From RYN-230 sp963768945 (GTDB lineage Bacteria; Actinomycetota; Actinomycetes; Streptosporangiales; Streptosporangiaceae), in contig CAVYJW010000003.1 in the NCBI GenBank assembly GCA_963768945.1, forward strand, positions 1,364,001 to 1,428,000: 64,000 bases of DNA, written 5' to 3'. This document shows, in pieces, positions 44,525-53,500 of this stretch. How positions within the stretch are numbered: the first letter of the stretch is position 1; every line of letters starts with the position of its first letter. Position numbers and translations under genes: made by a program. Under the pieces are notes generated by a model. That model saw only the letters and a program-made list of their open reading frames with translations, made no database searches and had not been told where the DNA came from.

Positions 44525-45624
44525 GAACCGGGAGCGTAGCTCTCCGGCCCCTGCCTTTGGCTATGTCTGCCCGTAGGCACCCCGCGGCTATCGCGGACGT
44601 AGGCATCAAAGGCGTTCCAGAGGAGGTTCAGGGGATGGGCGGCGTCATATAGTTCGCGTTCACCTTTACGGGCGAAGATCCCCGCGAGTAGCTGCAGCGG
44701 CGGGTCGTAGTCGGTGGTAAGCGGTACGACGCGGATGCCTGAGCCGCCTGGGAGCCGCCCGTCGATGACGGCCTGGGCAGCAGCCTCGGCGCAGATCATC
44801 GCTCCGCGGACCATGCCGGTGCGCAGAACGGCCAGGCCGTAATAGATGCTGTTGACTTCGGCGACTACGTGGAGCTGGCTGCGGTAACCGGGACCGTACC
44901 AGCGGCGTAGGAAGTCAGCGATCAGTCCGGCGGCCGGGGCGAGCAGCGGAATGGCAGGCAGGCGTTCCTGGCTGACAGCGCTGACGGGCAGCTCGCGTTC
45001 GGGGAGGTTCGTGATCAGGGCCAGGTTCTCGCGGTGCCATTCGATGATGTCGTAGGCACCCAGGGCGGGGTCAGGTCCGGGGGCGGCGGCGATGCTGCCG
45101 CAGACCAGGTCGACGTCCTTGGCGTCCAGTTGAGCCCGGAAGTCGCGGGTGCGGACGTGGACGATGTTCAGCTCGATCTCGCGGCGGGTGAATTCGGCGG
45201 TGACTGATGGCCAGACCTGAGCCAGGAAGTTGACGGTGAACTCGGTGGTGGCGACGGTGACGGTCGCGCCGAGACGGCGGCGCCGCTCGGTGATCCCGGT
45301 CAGCCAGCGGGCGAACATTCCGGCCGCGATCTGGGTCATGGCCTCGCCGGTCGGCGTGAACAGGTAGTCCTGCCCGCGGCCCTGCTTGACCACCAGCGTT
45401 TCTCCGCAAATCTGCTGGAAGGCGTGATTGAGGGTGTCGACCTGCTTGCGAACCGACGAGTGCTCGCGACCCAGGATCCGCGCCGCTGCGAGCGGAGATC
45501 CGGCTTCGCGTACGGCCAGCAGGGTGCGCAGCTGGTCCAGCGTGACATCGAGCAGCGGCGGCGGACAGGCCAGTAAGTCAGCCAGCGCTCCTGTGGGGGG
45601 GACGCGCAGCGAACCAATGGTCAT
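44521..45624 (-). CDS. LysR-like transcriptional regulator
   Basis: 367 residues. N-terminal winged helix (LDQLRTLLAVREAGSPLAAA, SSVRKQVDTLNHAF, about 28-85) and a long ligand-binding domain (TVATTEFTVNFLAQVWPSV and onward). The DNA-binding region is a variant of the LysR type. It is transcribed away from the radical SAM operon, and the shared 169-base spacer holds a candidate operator (45698-45717). It heads a five-gene minus-strand string. ATG 45624 has AGGAG upstream. Confidence 0.82.
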   Translation of the reverse strand: MTIGSLRVPPTGALADLLACPPPLLDVTLDQLRTLLAVREAGSPLAAARILGREHSSVRKQVDTLNHAFQQICGETLVVKQGRGQDYLFTPTGEAMTQIAAGMFARWLTGITERRRRLGATVTVATTEFTVNFLAQVWPSVTAEFTRREIELNIVHVRTRDFRAQLDAKDVDLVCGSIAAAPGPDPALGAYDIIEWHRENLALITNLPERELPVSAVSQERLPAIPLLAPAAGLIADFLRRWYGPGYRSQLHVVAEVNSIYYGLAVLRTGMVRGAMICAEAAAQAVIDGRLPGGSGIRVVPLTTDYDPPLQLLAGIFARKGERELYDAAHPLNLLWNAFDAYVRDSRGVPTGRHSQRQGPESYAPGS

Positions 45625-45697
45625 ATGGAGGCTCCTTCAAATGTCCCGGCAGACCGGGAGCCGGGAACTGCGGACACTTCCCCCTGAAACTACTCCC

Positions 45698-45717
45698 AGA
45701 TGTTTCTCATGACATCT
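45698..45717. promoter_or_regulatory. Candidate LysR-type operator in the divergent promoter region
   Basis: AGATGT, 8 bases, ACATCT: an inverted repeat in the middle of the spacer between the LysR-like gene and the radical SAM operon, where such regulators normally bind. Confidence 0.45.
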
Positions 45718-45793
45718 AGACGCGAGTAAAAGGAAGGAGGAACACTAACGTTCAGTAGTAAGTAGGTGACCCTATCGAAGGAGGCGGGGACTG

Positions 45794-46903
45794 ATGACGG
45801 CACACAGCGTTGCGACAGGTAGTCAGGCAACCTCGTGCTATTTCCGCACGACCACCGACGGGCACCACCGGAAAGCCCTGGTGCAGATTGACGAACGGTG
45901 CAACCTGCACTGCGCGCACTGTTTCGTCTCCGCGACCCGGCGCGGCACCACGATGCCCTACCAGCAGATCACTGACATGCTGATCCCGCGGCTAGCCGAG
46001 TGCCGGGTGGAGCGGGTAACGCTCACCGGCGGTGAGCCGACGATCCACCCGCAGTTCCTTGATGTGGTGCGGGCATTCCGCGATGCCGGAATGGCGGTCG
46101 GGGTGTGCACCAACGCCACCACGTTAGATGACCAGCAGATCAGCGCCCTGGCGCGGATCGGCGGAGTGCACTGCAATGTGTCCATGGACGGGTTCCGGCC
46201 AGAGTCGCACGGGCGGTTCCGCGGCGACCGGGACAGCTTCGCCACCACGGTCGCCACAGCCCGGGCCCTGGCCGCCGCCGGGCTGCTGCAAGGGCTTCTG
46301 TGCACCCCGAACTCACTTGCTGAGGACAGCGAGTACGGCGAACTATGCGAATTCGCCGCCGAGAATGGCGCGGATTACGTCCTGATGAATCCGCTGTCGT
46401 CGATGGGCCGGGGTGTGAAAGCCCGTGGCCGGTTAGCCGCCACCGAGGAGCGAATGCAGCACATTTACGAGCTGACCGCCCCGTTCCAGGACGACGGCCT
46501 GGACATGGTCCATATCCGGTTCCCCGGCACTGGCGCCAGGCCCCTGGCGGGCTGCCAGGCGGGCACCATCATCTACGTCTTCACCCCGGGCGAGGTCACA
46601 GTCTGCCCCTACCTGGTGTTCGCCGCGCGTACCCCACAGTCCCGGCACGACCCGTCCGAGTTCATCGTCGGCAACATCTTCGCCGACGCTGACATCGCTG
46701 ACCGCCTGAACAACTTCAACTTCGCGCGCCGCTACCCGATGGGCGCCAATCCCACTTGCGGCTCATGCGGCATGTCGGATTCATGCGGCAAGGGCTGCCC
46801 GGCCGCGGTCATCTCCGCTGGGGAGCGCATCGGCGCTGTCAACGCCGAGGTCTGCCCGGTTACCTCCGGGGAGCGCCGGCTCCTGCCGCTGATGCCCGCG
46901 TGA
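45794..46903 (+). CDS. Radical SAM protein with SPASM-type C-terminus
   Basis: 369 residues. The [4Fe-4S]-SAM cysteines are Cys36, Cys40 and Cys43 (DERCNLHCAHC), with GGEPT at about 80. A C-terminal SPASM/twitch domain carries further cysteines (GCQAGT, GEVTVCPYL, CGSCGMSDSCGKGC, EVCPV) for auxiliary clusters. This class modifies peptides or proteins, or makes cofactors. No precursor peptide gene is visible next to it. GGAGG lies 7-11 bases before ATG 45794. It is the first gene of an operon with a thymidylate-kinase-like gene (GTGA overlap) and an EEP-family enzyme. Confidence 0.9.
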   Translation: MTAHSVATGSQATSCYFRTTTDGHHRKALVQIDERCNLHCAHCFVSATRRGTTMPYQQITDMLIPRLAECRVERVTLTGGEPTIHPQFLDVVRAFRDAGMAVGVCTNATTLDDQQISALARIGGVHCNVSMDGFRPESHGRFRGDRDSFATTVATARALAAAGLLQGLLCTPNSLAEDSEYGELCEFAAENGADYVLMNPLSSMGRGVKARGRLAATEERMQHIYELTAPFQDDGLDMVHIRFPGTGARPLAGCQAGTIIYVFTPGEVTVCPYLVFAARTPQSRHDPSEFIVGNIFADADIADRLNNFNFARRYPMGANPTCGSCGMSDSCGKGCPAAVISAGERIGAVNAEVCPVTSGERRLLPLMPA

Positions 46904-47532
46904 GCGCCCGGGGGATCTTCGTCAGCATCGACGGCCCGGGCGGCGTCGGAAAGTCCACCACCGCGCGGCTCGTCCGCGAGGAGCTTGCCGCCCGGGGAAT
47001 CCAGGTCCACGCGACGGCTGAGCCATCGCGGACCCCGCTCGGGGAGATGATCCGCGCCAGCACGGACACCTACCGTGGGATGGCGCTCGCCTGCCTGGTC
47101 GCGGGCGACCGCCACCACCATCTCGCTACGGAGATCCGCCCGCGGCTCCAGGCCGGATTTACTGTCATCTCCGACCGCTACTTGCCCTCCAGCCTTGTCC
47201 TGCAGCGCATGGACGACGTCGATCAGGAAACGATCTGGCAGCTCAACAAGAGTGCGGAGCCTCCGGACCTGGCCGTCATCCTGAACGCTACGCCTGCGGT
47301 TCTCGGCGGCCGGCTAGCCCGGCGCGGCGGCACCCACAGCCGATTCGAGCGCCAGCCAGACGGTCCCGCCACTGAATCTGCTCTGTATCAGGACACCGCC
47401 AGCGAGCTCACTACCCTCGGCTGGCCAGTCTGCAGCATCGACGTAACTGGCCGGACGCCCGGTGAGGTCGCGGCTATAGTCACCGACCGGGTCCTAACTC
47501 TGCACGCTGAGCGGAGCGCTCATGGTGATTAG
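46900..47532 (+). CDS. Thymidylate-kinase-like protein
   Basis: 210 residues from GTG 46900, sharing bases with the radical SAM stop codon. P-loop GPGGVGKST at 12-20, a TAEPSRTPLG stretch like the substrate loop of dTMP kinases, and the DRY motif in VISDRYLPSSLVLQ. The LID region is divergent (RGGTHSRFERQP). It is unlikely to be the housekeeping Tmk, given its operon. It probably phosphorylates a nucleotide or nucleotide-like compound made or used by this pathway. Confidence 0.85.
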   Translation: MSARGIFVSIDGPGGVGKSTTARLVREELAARGIQVHATAEPSRTPLGEMIRASTDTYRGMALACLVAGDRHHHLATEIRPRLQAGFTVISDRYLPSSLVLQRMDDVDQETIWQLNKSAEPPDLAVILNATPAVLGGRLARRGGTHSRFERQPDGPATESALYQDTASELTTLGWPVCSIDVTGRTPGEVAAIVTDRVLTLHAERSAHGD

Positions 47533-48340
47533 CGGTCTGTCCTTCCTGACCTTCAACATCGGCAACCCCTCGGAGCAGCGAGCACAGCGCCAGCTGGAAT
47601 GGCTCGCCGGGCGCCCCGAGCACGTCCTGATCCTCACCGAGACCAAGGCCAGCGCGGGCTGCCGGCTGCTGGCCGATGCATTCACCACTGCCGGCTGGCA
47701 CGTCAACTTCCCGGTCCCCGGTCCTGGCGAATACGGCACGATGATCCTCAGCCGGGTACACACTGAGCCCGGCGACTTCACCGCCGCACTGGGATACCTG
47801 CCCGCCCGCGCCGCGTCCGTCACCCTCCCGGCCCCGGCCGGGGAAGTCCAGGTCATCGGCGCCTACGCTCCTTCCCGTGACGCAGGGCTGGAAAAGACCG
47901 AACGCAAGCGGAAATGGCTAGCCGCCTGCCTGGACGCCCTCACCGCCCGCGATCCTTCCATCCCGGCAGTACTCCTCGGCGATCTGAACATCCTCGAACC
48001 CGGGCACCAGCCCCACTACCCGTTCTTCGTCCCGTTCGAGTACGACTTCTACCGTGCCCTCACCGCCGAGCAGGGCCTGACCGATGCGTTCCGGCACCTG
48101 CATCTCGACGCGTCCGAGCACAGCTGGGTCGGGCGGACCGGCGACGGGTACCGCTACGATCACGCCTTCTGCTCCGCCAGCCTGGCCGCAGCCATCAGTA
48201 CTTGCGAATACCTGCACGAGCCCCGCCTTGACCGGCTTTCCGACCACTCCGCACTCACGGCGGGCTTCACGCTGCAGCCACCAACCGGGCTGGCTGTGAC
48301 CAGTCCCGTCACGGCAACCGAGCCCGCCACACTCTTCTGA
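47522..48340 (+). CDS. Endonuclease/exonuclease/phosphatase (EEP) family protein
   Basis: 272 residues. The EEP metal-dependent phosphohydrolase residues are visible: Asn12 (FLTFNIG), Glu40 (LTETKA), Asp154 and Asn156 (LLGDLNI), and the final Asp241-His242 (SDHSAL). It could cleave nucleic acid, a phosphodiester or a nucleotide. Its ATG lies within the end of the kinase gene (11-base overlap), so the three genes are translated together. No signal peptide, so cytoplasmic. Confidence 0.88.
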   Translation: MVISGLSFLTFNIGNPSEQRAQRQLEWLAGRPEHVLILTETKASAGCRLLADAFTTAGWHVNFPVPGPGEYGTMILSRVHTEPGDFTAALGYLPARAASVTLPAPAGEVQVIGAYAPSRDAGLEKTERKRKWLAACLDALTARDPSIPAVLLGDLNILEPGHQPHYPFFVPFEYDFYRALTAEQGLTDAFRHLHLDASEHSWVGRTGDGYRYDHAFCSASLAAAISTCEYLHEPRLDRLSDHSALTAGFTLQPPTGLAVTSPVTATEPATLF

Positions 48341-48495
48341 TCCGCTCTGATCCGCAGCGGCAGCGAAGCGCCCGGACGGTGCATTCTCTGGGCCGGTGGT
48401 CCAGCGCCTTCAGAGACTGCCCGGGAAGATGCGACCAGCGGAAGCTGCAGGTGAGGCCCCCGTGGACGTCCCGGCGCGGGATATTCGGCGCTGGG

Positions 48496-49038
48496 TCAGG
48501 CGGATGTCAGCAGGCCGCGCACCAGGACATCGTAGGTCTGGCCGGTCTGCTCGGCATCGATGCTTAGTGACGCTACGAAGCGGGACAGCTCGGCCTGCAC
48601 GGCCTCACCAGGCACGCCATCCGGCACCATCCGCTCGACCTCCAGGAACACGCCCAGGCCGTCTAGTTCATCCACGCACAATGCCATGTCGCCGACGCTG
48701 CCGGTACGCCGCATCTTGACGATCCGGACGGTCGGGCGGAAACCCATCGCGACTACCGCACAATGCATCTGATCACGGTCCGCGACCGCCGTCTCATGCT
48801 CCTCGCACGACAGGACGTTCTCAGCCGGGCGCTTCAGCGTGAAGACATGCCGGTCGTCAACGGTACGCAGGCGGGCAAAGGGAACCCCGCGCCGGTCGTC
48901 GCCGTAAGCCCAGCCGTCAGGCGCGTACGCCTGGTCGTCCTGGCAGAAGGGCTCTCCCAACTCGATGCCACGCATGTGCAGTGCCGCGAGAAGCGCCCCG
49001 GGATCCCGGACCCGATACTTGACCTCAACCTCGCGCAC
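48496..49038 (-). CDS. CYTH-domain protein (class IV adenylate cyclase/triphosphatase-like)
   Basis: 180 residues from GTG 49038, with AGGAGG 6 bases upstream. The CYTH signature ExExK is residues 3-7 (EVEVK). Further conserved acidic and basic residues line the tunnel (FARLRTVDDR, TLKRPAENV, EHETAV, LEVERMV). CYTH enzymes act on triphosphates (cyclic AMP formation, thiamine triphosphate or tripolyphosphate hydrolysis). It converges on the radical SAM/kinase/EEP operon. A 128-base internal piece is duplicated at 34703-34830. Confidence 0.9.
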   Translation of the reverse strand: MREVEVKYRVRDPGALLAALHMRGIELGEPFCQDDQAYAPDGWAYGDDRRGVPFARLRTVDDRHVFTLKRPAENVLSCEEHETAVADRDQMHCAVVAMGFRPTVRIVKMRRTGSVGDMALCVDELDGLGVFLEVERMVPDGVPGEAVQAELSRFVASLSIDAEQTGQTYDVLVRGLLTSA

Positions 49039-49040
49039 CG

Positions 49041-49453
49041 TGCCTCCTGTGGACCCTGAACCATCTCAGCCCGCCGGCTGCCACCCTGCCACACCCGCCT
49101 ACCTCCATCCGGGTGACTCGCCGGAGCCAATCGAAGCGGAGCGCAGGGCCGTGCGGGCAGGGCCGCCGCTGGTACACGGCCACGACCCAGCCTGGCCTCG
49201 AAGCCGACCTGCGCGCAGATCACCCCGAGCACTTCATCAACCACCCCGTGGGCGGCGGCATGCTCGAGGCGACCGAGAACATTGGCGAGACCGAGCCACC
49301 TGGCGTGTGTTCTACGGGAACCTTTCCGAGGACGCCCCGTTCCCGCACGCTGCGGTCGGCCTGTGCTGCGGCGTGCGGGAACGACTCAGGGCACTAGCTC
49401 GACGAATGCAGGAGTACGTGCCGCAAACGCAGACCCTGTATATGTTCGACTAG
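49041..49453 (+). pseudogene. Frameshifted remnant of an unidentified gene
   Basis: Two adjacent stretches with coding character lie in different plus frames. About 49150-49290 reads LEADLRADHPEHFINHPVGG, and about 49290-49453 reads WRVFYGNLSEDAPFPHAAVG and ends with YMFD. They join naturally across a one-base shift near 49290. I do not recognise the family. No start with a ribosome binding site is evident; the 5' end meets the CYTH promoter head-on. Confidence 0.4.
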
Positions 49454-49476
49454 TCCGGCCTGGTAGACCCCCGCGA

Positions 49477-50571
49477 TCAGCCGTTCACGAAGAGTTCACG
49501 GAGGATATGAGGATTCTCGCGCAGCGCACGCACTCCGAGCCGTTCTTGTGGGACACGCTCATGATTGCGTAGTAGCTCGATCGTGGCTTCCCGCAGGCCG
49601 ATGGGCATCCACTGACATGCGGCCCAGCAGTCAGGTGTGGCGACGCGATTGCTGCCGTCCGGGCATCTCCAGTTCTGTGGTCCAGCAAGGAGAAAGCGAT
49701 AACAGGATGTCGCGGCAATTAATGGTGGAAGTTCAGCCATTTCCGCTTGTCTGGCGGCGATGGTAGCGGTGTTCAGTCCCGCCAGATCGATATCACCGAA
49801 ATACAAAGTGCGTGACGGGGCAGGGCGGAGAGTGGGAATGCTCAGTACGCTTTGGGTGAAGGAGTTGCCGGCACCCCATGCCACGTGAAGATCAGGCCAT
49901 TCGCTGTGGTGGCCCTCTTTGAGGCCGGCGAGGAAGGAGGTGTAGGTGGCGAGATTCTCGATAACGAGGAGCTGGGTGGGGCCTATCCCCGAAAGATGCT
50001 CGGAAACAAATGGCACGGGCGGGATGAAGCAGGCCAACAAGTCGAGGGTGAGCGCTCCCGTCGTGAACAGCCTGGTCTTCAGGAAGCCGTAGAGAGCCTT
50101 CTCTTCATCGAACAGCTCGAGTGACCGCTCTTGAATGGGAGCGCGACCGGGCGCTGGATTGTCACGCATCCATCGGGCCACCCGCGCCAGAAGCTCATAT
50201 TCGTCAGAACGACTAGCGATCCGGGCGGCGGGTTCCAGTGCGCTGGGCCAGACTTGCGGAGGACGCGGCGGGCGAGGCGACAGGCGGGGCTCCGCGCGCG
50301 TGACCCACACCGGAAGCGCTGGTGTGACCCGTGTGTCCCAGCCGGTGCGCGATCGGGGCGACGGGAGCGTGATCTTTCCGGCGGCCTGCAGTTCGTCAAT
50401 CGATTCCCGGAACCGGCGCCGCGCGTCGGGGTTGCCCACCAGGCCAGGTTCGAACCGGTTGACACCACGGAGAAGTTCTTCACCCAGCACCCGCTTGCCG
50501 GGTGAGCTAGCGACCAGCCTGGCGATCTCGGCCGTCAGCGGGGACAGCGCGGAGCCTTCGTAGGTTGTCAT
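49477..50571 (-). CDS. JetD-like TOPRIM nuclease of a Wadjet-type system
   Basis: 364 residues. The N-terminal part (about 1-110) resembles a winged-helix/DUF3322 arm. The C-terminal TOPRIM (DUF2220-like) domain shows Glu205 in LLVIENLATY and the DxD pair Asp260/Asp262 in LYFGDIDLAGLN, the JetD signature. In Wadjet, JetD cuts small circular DNA extruded by the JetABC condensin. Its ATG overlaps the SMC gene's stop codon (ATGA, 50568-50571), so it is translated with the SMC. Last gene of the five-gene operon. Confidence 0.85.
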   Translation of the reverse strand: MTTYEGSALSPLTAEIARLVASSPGKRVLGEELLRGVNRFEPGLVGNPDARRRFRESIDELQAAGKITLPSPRSRTGWDTRVTPALPVWVTRAEPRLSPRPPRPPQVWPSALEPAARIASRSDEYELLARVARWMRDNPAPGRAPIQERSLELFDEEKALYGFLKTRLFTTGALTLDLLACFIPPVPFVSEHLSGIGPTQLLVIENLATYTSFLAGLKEGHHSEWPDLHVAWGAGNSFTQSVLSIPTLRPAPSRTLYFGDIDLAGLNTATIAARQAEMAELPPLIAATSCYRFLLAGPQNWRCPDGSNRVATPDCWAACQWMPIGLREATIELLRNHERVPQERLGVRALRENPHILRELFVNG

Positions 50572-53500
50572 CCGGCCTGCCGTTCCGGGCTATCACCGGT
50601 TTGCCACAGGTGGTCGGTGTGAGCGGTACGGATTCCGGTGATCCTGGCTGCCGTGGCGCCCTCGTCAGCGTCGGCGATGATGTAGCGGCGGTTGCGGGTG
50701 CGGCCTTCTCTGTTGTCCAGCCGGATGATGTTCGGAAACTGGATGACCGCGGCCGGGTCTTTCACACCGGTGGTGTAAATGAGCTGGACTCCGTGAGATG
50801 CGGCGACGTCACGCTGCAGCCGTACCAGTGACGCGGCTGACGCCCGGCCGATGGGGTTGTCGAGTAGCAGCACGCCACCGGATCTTCCGCTGTGGCCGGT
50901 CTCGGCGGCACGCAGTGAGGCGAGGATGCAATAGAGCGCGACGCATACGGTGAGTTTCTCACCGCCGCTCCACTTGGCGAGGCGGCTGATGTCTTCGGTG
51001 GTGCCGGTTTCGTCGTCGGTGGGCTTGAGCACCTTGACGGTGAATCCCCGTGGCCCGGCGGCCTCGTGGACGGCAGCCTTGAGTAGCGGCATGCCCTCAG
51101 GCTTAAGTCCGTCCTGGATGGTCTTCTCGATCACCCGGTCCGCGTAGGTAACGAGGTCAGCGTCGCTGGGCCGGTCGAAGCTGATCCGCAGGATCTTCTT
51201 GCCGGCCCACGACCCCGAGGTGGTGTTCATCTGGGAGCCGCGTTCGGCCTTTCCCAGCATGTCGAAGCTATCTCGTACCAGGTACCCGAGCGCCTCGCTC
51301 AGGATGACTTGGTCCTTGGCGATCGATTCCAGTTCGCCGTCGAGTGTCTGGGCGCGCAGCCGCAGCTTGCTGCCGAGATCGCGAGCGTGCAGCCCGAGCA
51401 GTTCAGGCGGGTCGTTGATCGTCCGCTCCTTCATGGGCCCGCTGATCCCAGCGAACTGACCAGCTGTGCGGTGAAGCCGATTCACCGCCGCGAGCAGTTC
51501 GCCCTGTGTCGCGTGGGCTTTCTTCTCGGCGTCAGCGATAGAGTCCCGGGCACCCTTCGCCTGATCCCGTGCGGCCTGGTCAGTGTCCGTGAACAGTTCA
51601 TCCCCTTGGCCTCCGCCCGAGGCGTAGGGCAGCGAGTCGAGCAGGGCGCTGAGCAGCTGCTCACGAGCCTTGACATGTGCCGATTGTTTTTCGGCGCCCG
51701 CCATGAGGTCTTCCGCCTCGAGGACACGGTCCTTGGCGCGCTGGCTGAGTTCCTCCTGCTCGCTGGCCAGCTCATCTGCTTCGCCGGATGTCGCCGGGAT
51801 AATGGGTAGGGGACGCCGGGGTGGCTTGGCGTTGCGCTGCTCTATCTCCTGTGCCTCTTTCTGCCGCTGCTCGACCTGGCTCTGAGCGGCCCCGCGGGCG
51901 CCAGCGGCGGTCTTCTCAGCGAGACGGGCTTGGGCCAGGGCGGCCGCCCGCAGATGCGGCTCCTGCCCGTCCGGTGTGGCCAGAAGCAGCTCCCCCGCAC
52001 TGCGGTCCTCGATCGGCCGCAGCGCCAGTGTCTGCTCCGCGTCTGCCAGGCGCCGGGATAGCGTCTGGACCCGGTCAGCCAGGACGGACTGCGATGCGCG
52101 GACTTCCAGTGCCTTGAGGGCCTGCCGCTGACCGCGGCGCAGCGAGTCGAGCGGAAGCGCTGCGTCATCAGCGAGGTCACCTTCGACCGACTCTGCGGCT
52201 TCTGGGATCTCTGCGCTCTCAGCGCGGTACGCCTGCGCCTTGCGCTGCTCGGCCTTCACCTTCTCTTCAAGTCGGGTCGCGCGAATTGAAGCATTCTTGC
52301 TGAGTTTCGTGTGACCTGCGGCGCGTTTGCCGGCAGCCTCAGCACGCCTTTGCGCGCTGGACAGCTGCGCGCTCAGGGTGTTTTCCGCCGCAACCGCGGA
52401 GATCAGGTCTTCCAGCCAGGTGATACGGCTGTGCAGTGACCGCAGTTCCTTCTCAGTTGTACCCCTGGCGGTCATGCCGAGCCGGTCAGCCTCATCGAGC
52501 CTTTGCAGGGCGGCCTTGTTGGCTTTCAGTTCCTCCTCGATAGCCGTGAGCTTGCTGTCCAGCGTTTCGATCTTGGTGTCCAAACCGGTCAGGCGCCCCG
52601 CCGGGCAGTCGTTAACGAACCGGCTGATCTCCCGGCGGAGTTCGTCGTCGCTGTCGCGCTGGCGTTTGAGTTCCTGGTTCTTCAACTGGTGGGCGAGCGC
52701 GCGTTCTTTCAGCAGCCGCACTGTCGCTTCCGCCGCGCCGGGATCGACCAGTCCTGAGTGCAGTGCCGTCCAGGCGGGAGCCCCTTCATTCGTTTCGCTG
52801 TAGTCTCCGCCGCGAACTACCTCGTCAGCCGCCTGCGCGGAATAGAGCCCAACCAAGGCGGTGGTGGTGATCCCGCGGATGTCCAGCAGCCGCACTGCAT
52901 CGGCCACCGTGCCTGTTGGAACGACCGCGCCGCATCCCAGCCGCGCGATGGACGGGTTATCGAGGGAGGTAACAAGATGATCTGCGGGGATGAGCGAGCG
53001 GAGGTAGACCCAGCCTGTCTGGGCCGCAAACCCGGCGTTGGTGAGTTCATGCACCACTCGCTCAGCATCCAGGCTGGTCGGCAGGATCTGGGTTCGTTCC
53101 TGGGCAGCGATGGTGCGCTGGTCAGCGTGTTGTTCGGCCCGGCGGAGGACTCGCTCATCATCGGCGGCCATGAGCGCATCGCTGAGCCGGCGATCCAGCA
53201 TGCTCGCCTCGGTCCAAAGATCAATAGGATCCTCGGGTGCCGCTTCGGCGAGATCCCGCAACCGCGCTGTCGCCCTGAGCTTGTCGAGTCGGTCGGCTAG
53301 CTCAACCTTCAGCTTGGCGGCGGCGCCGCGCTCAGCGTCAGCGGTGCTGTGCTTGCCCGCCAAGTTGGTGTTCCGGTTGGCGAGCTCGCTGCGGCGGGTG
53401 CGTCGCCGCTCCGCTTCCTGGTCCATTCCGGCCAGCGTCTGCTGGAGCTTGTCCCGTTCTGCCTTGACCATGGCGACGTGTTCCGCGGGTGGGGTGGTCT

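Noticed and set aside
45742..45793. Precursor peptide gene upstream of the radical SAM gene
   Set aside because: There is a good Shine-Dalgarno but no ATG/GTG/TTG at the right distance, and TAG TAA stops follow immediately.
51309..51809. Plus-strand ORFs inside the SMC gene
   Set aside because: Shadows of the coiled-coil coding sequence with Ser/Arg-rich translations; no start signals.
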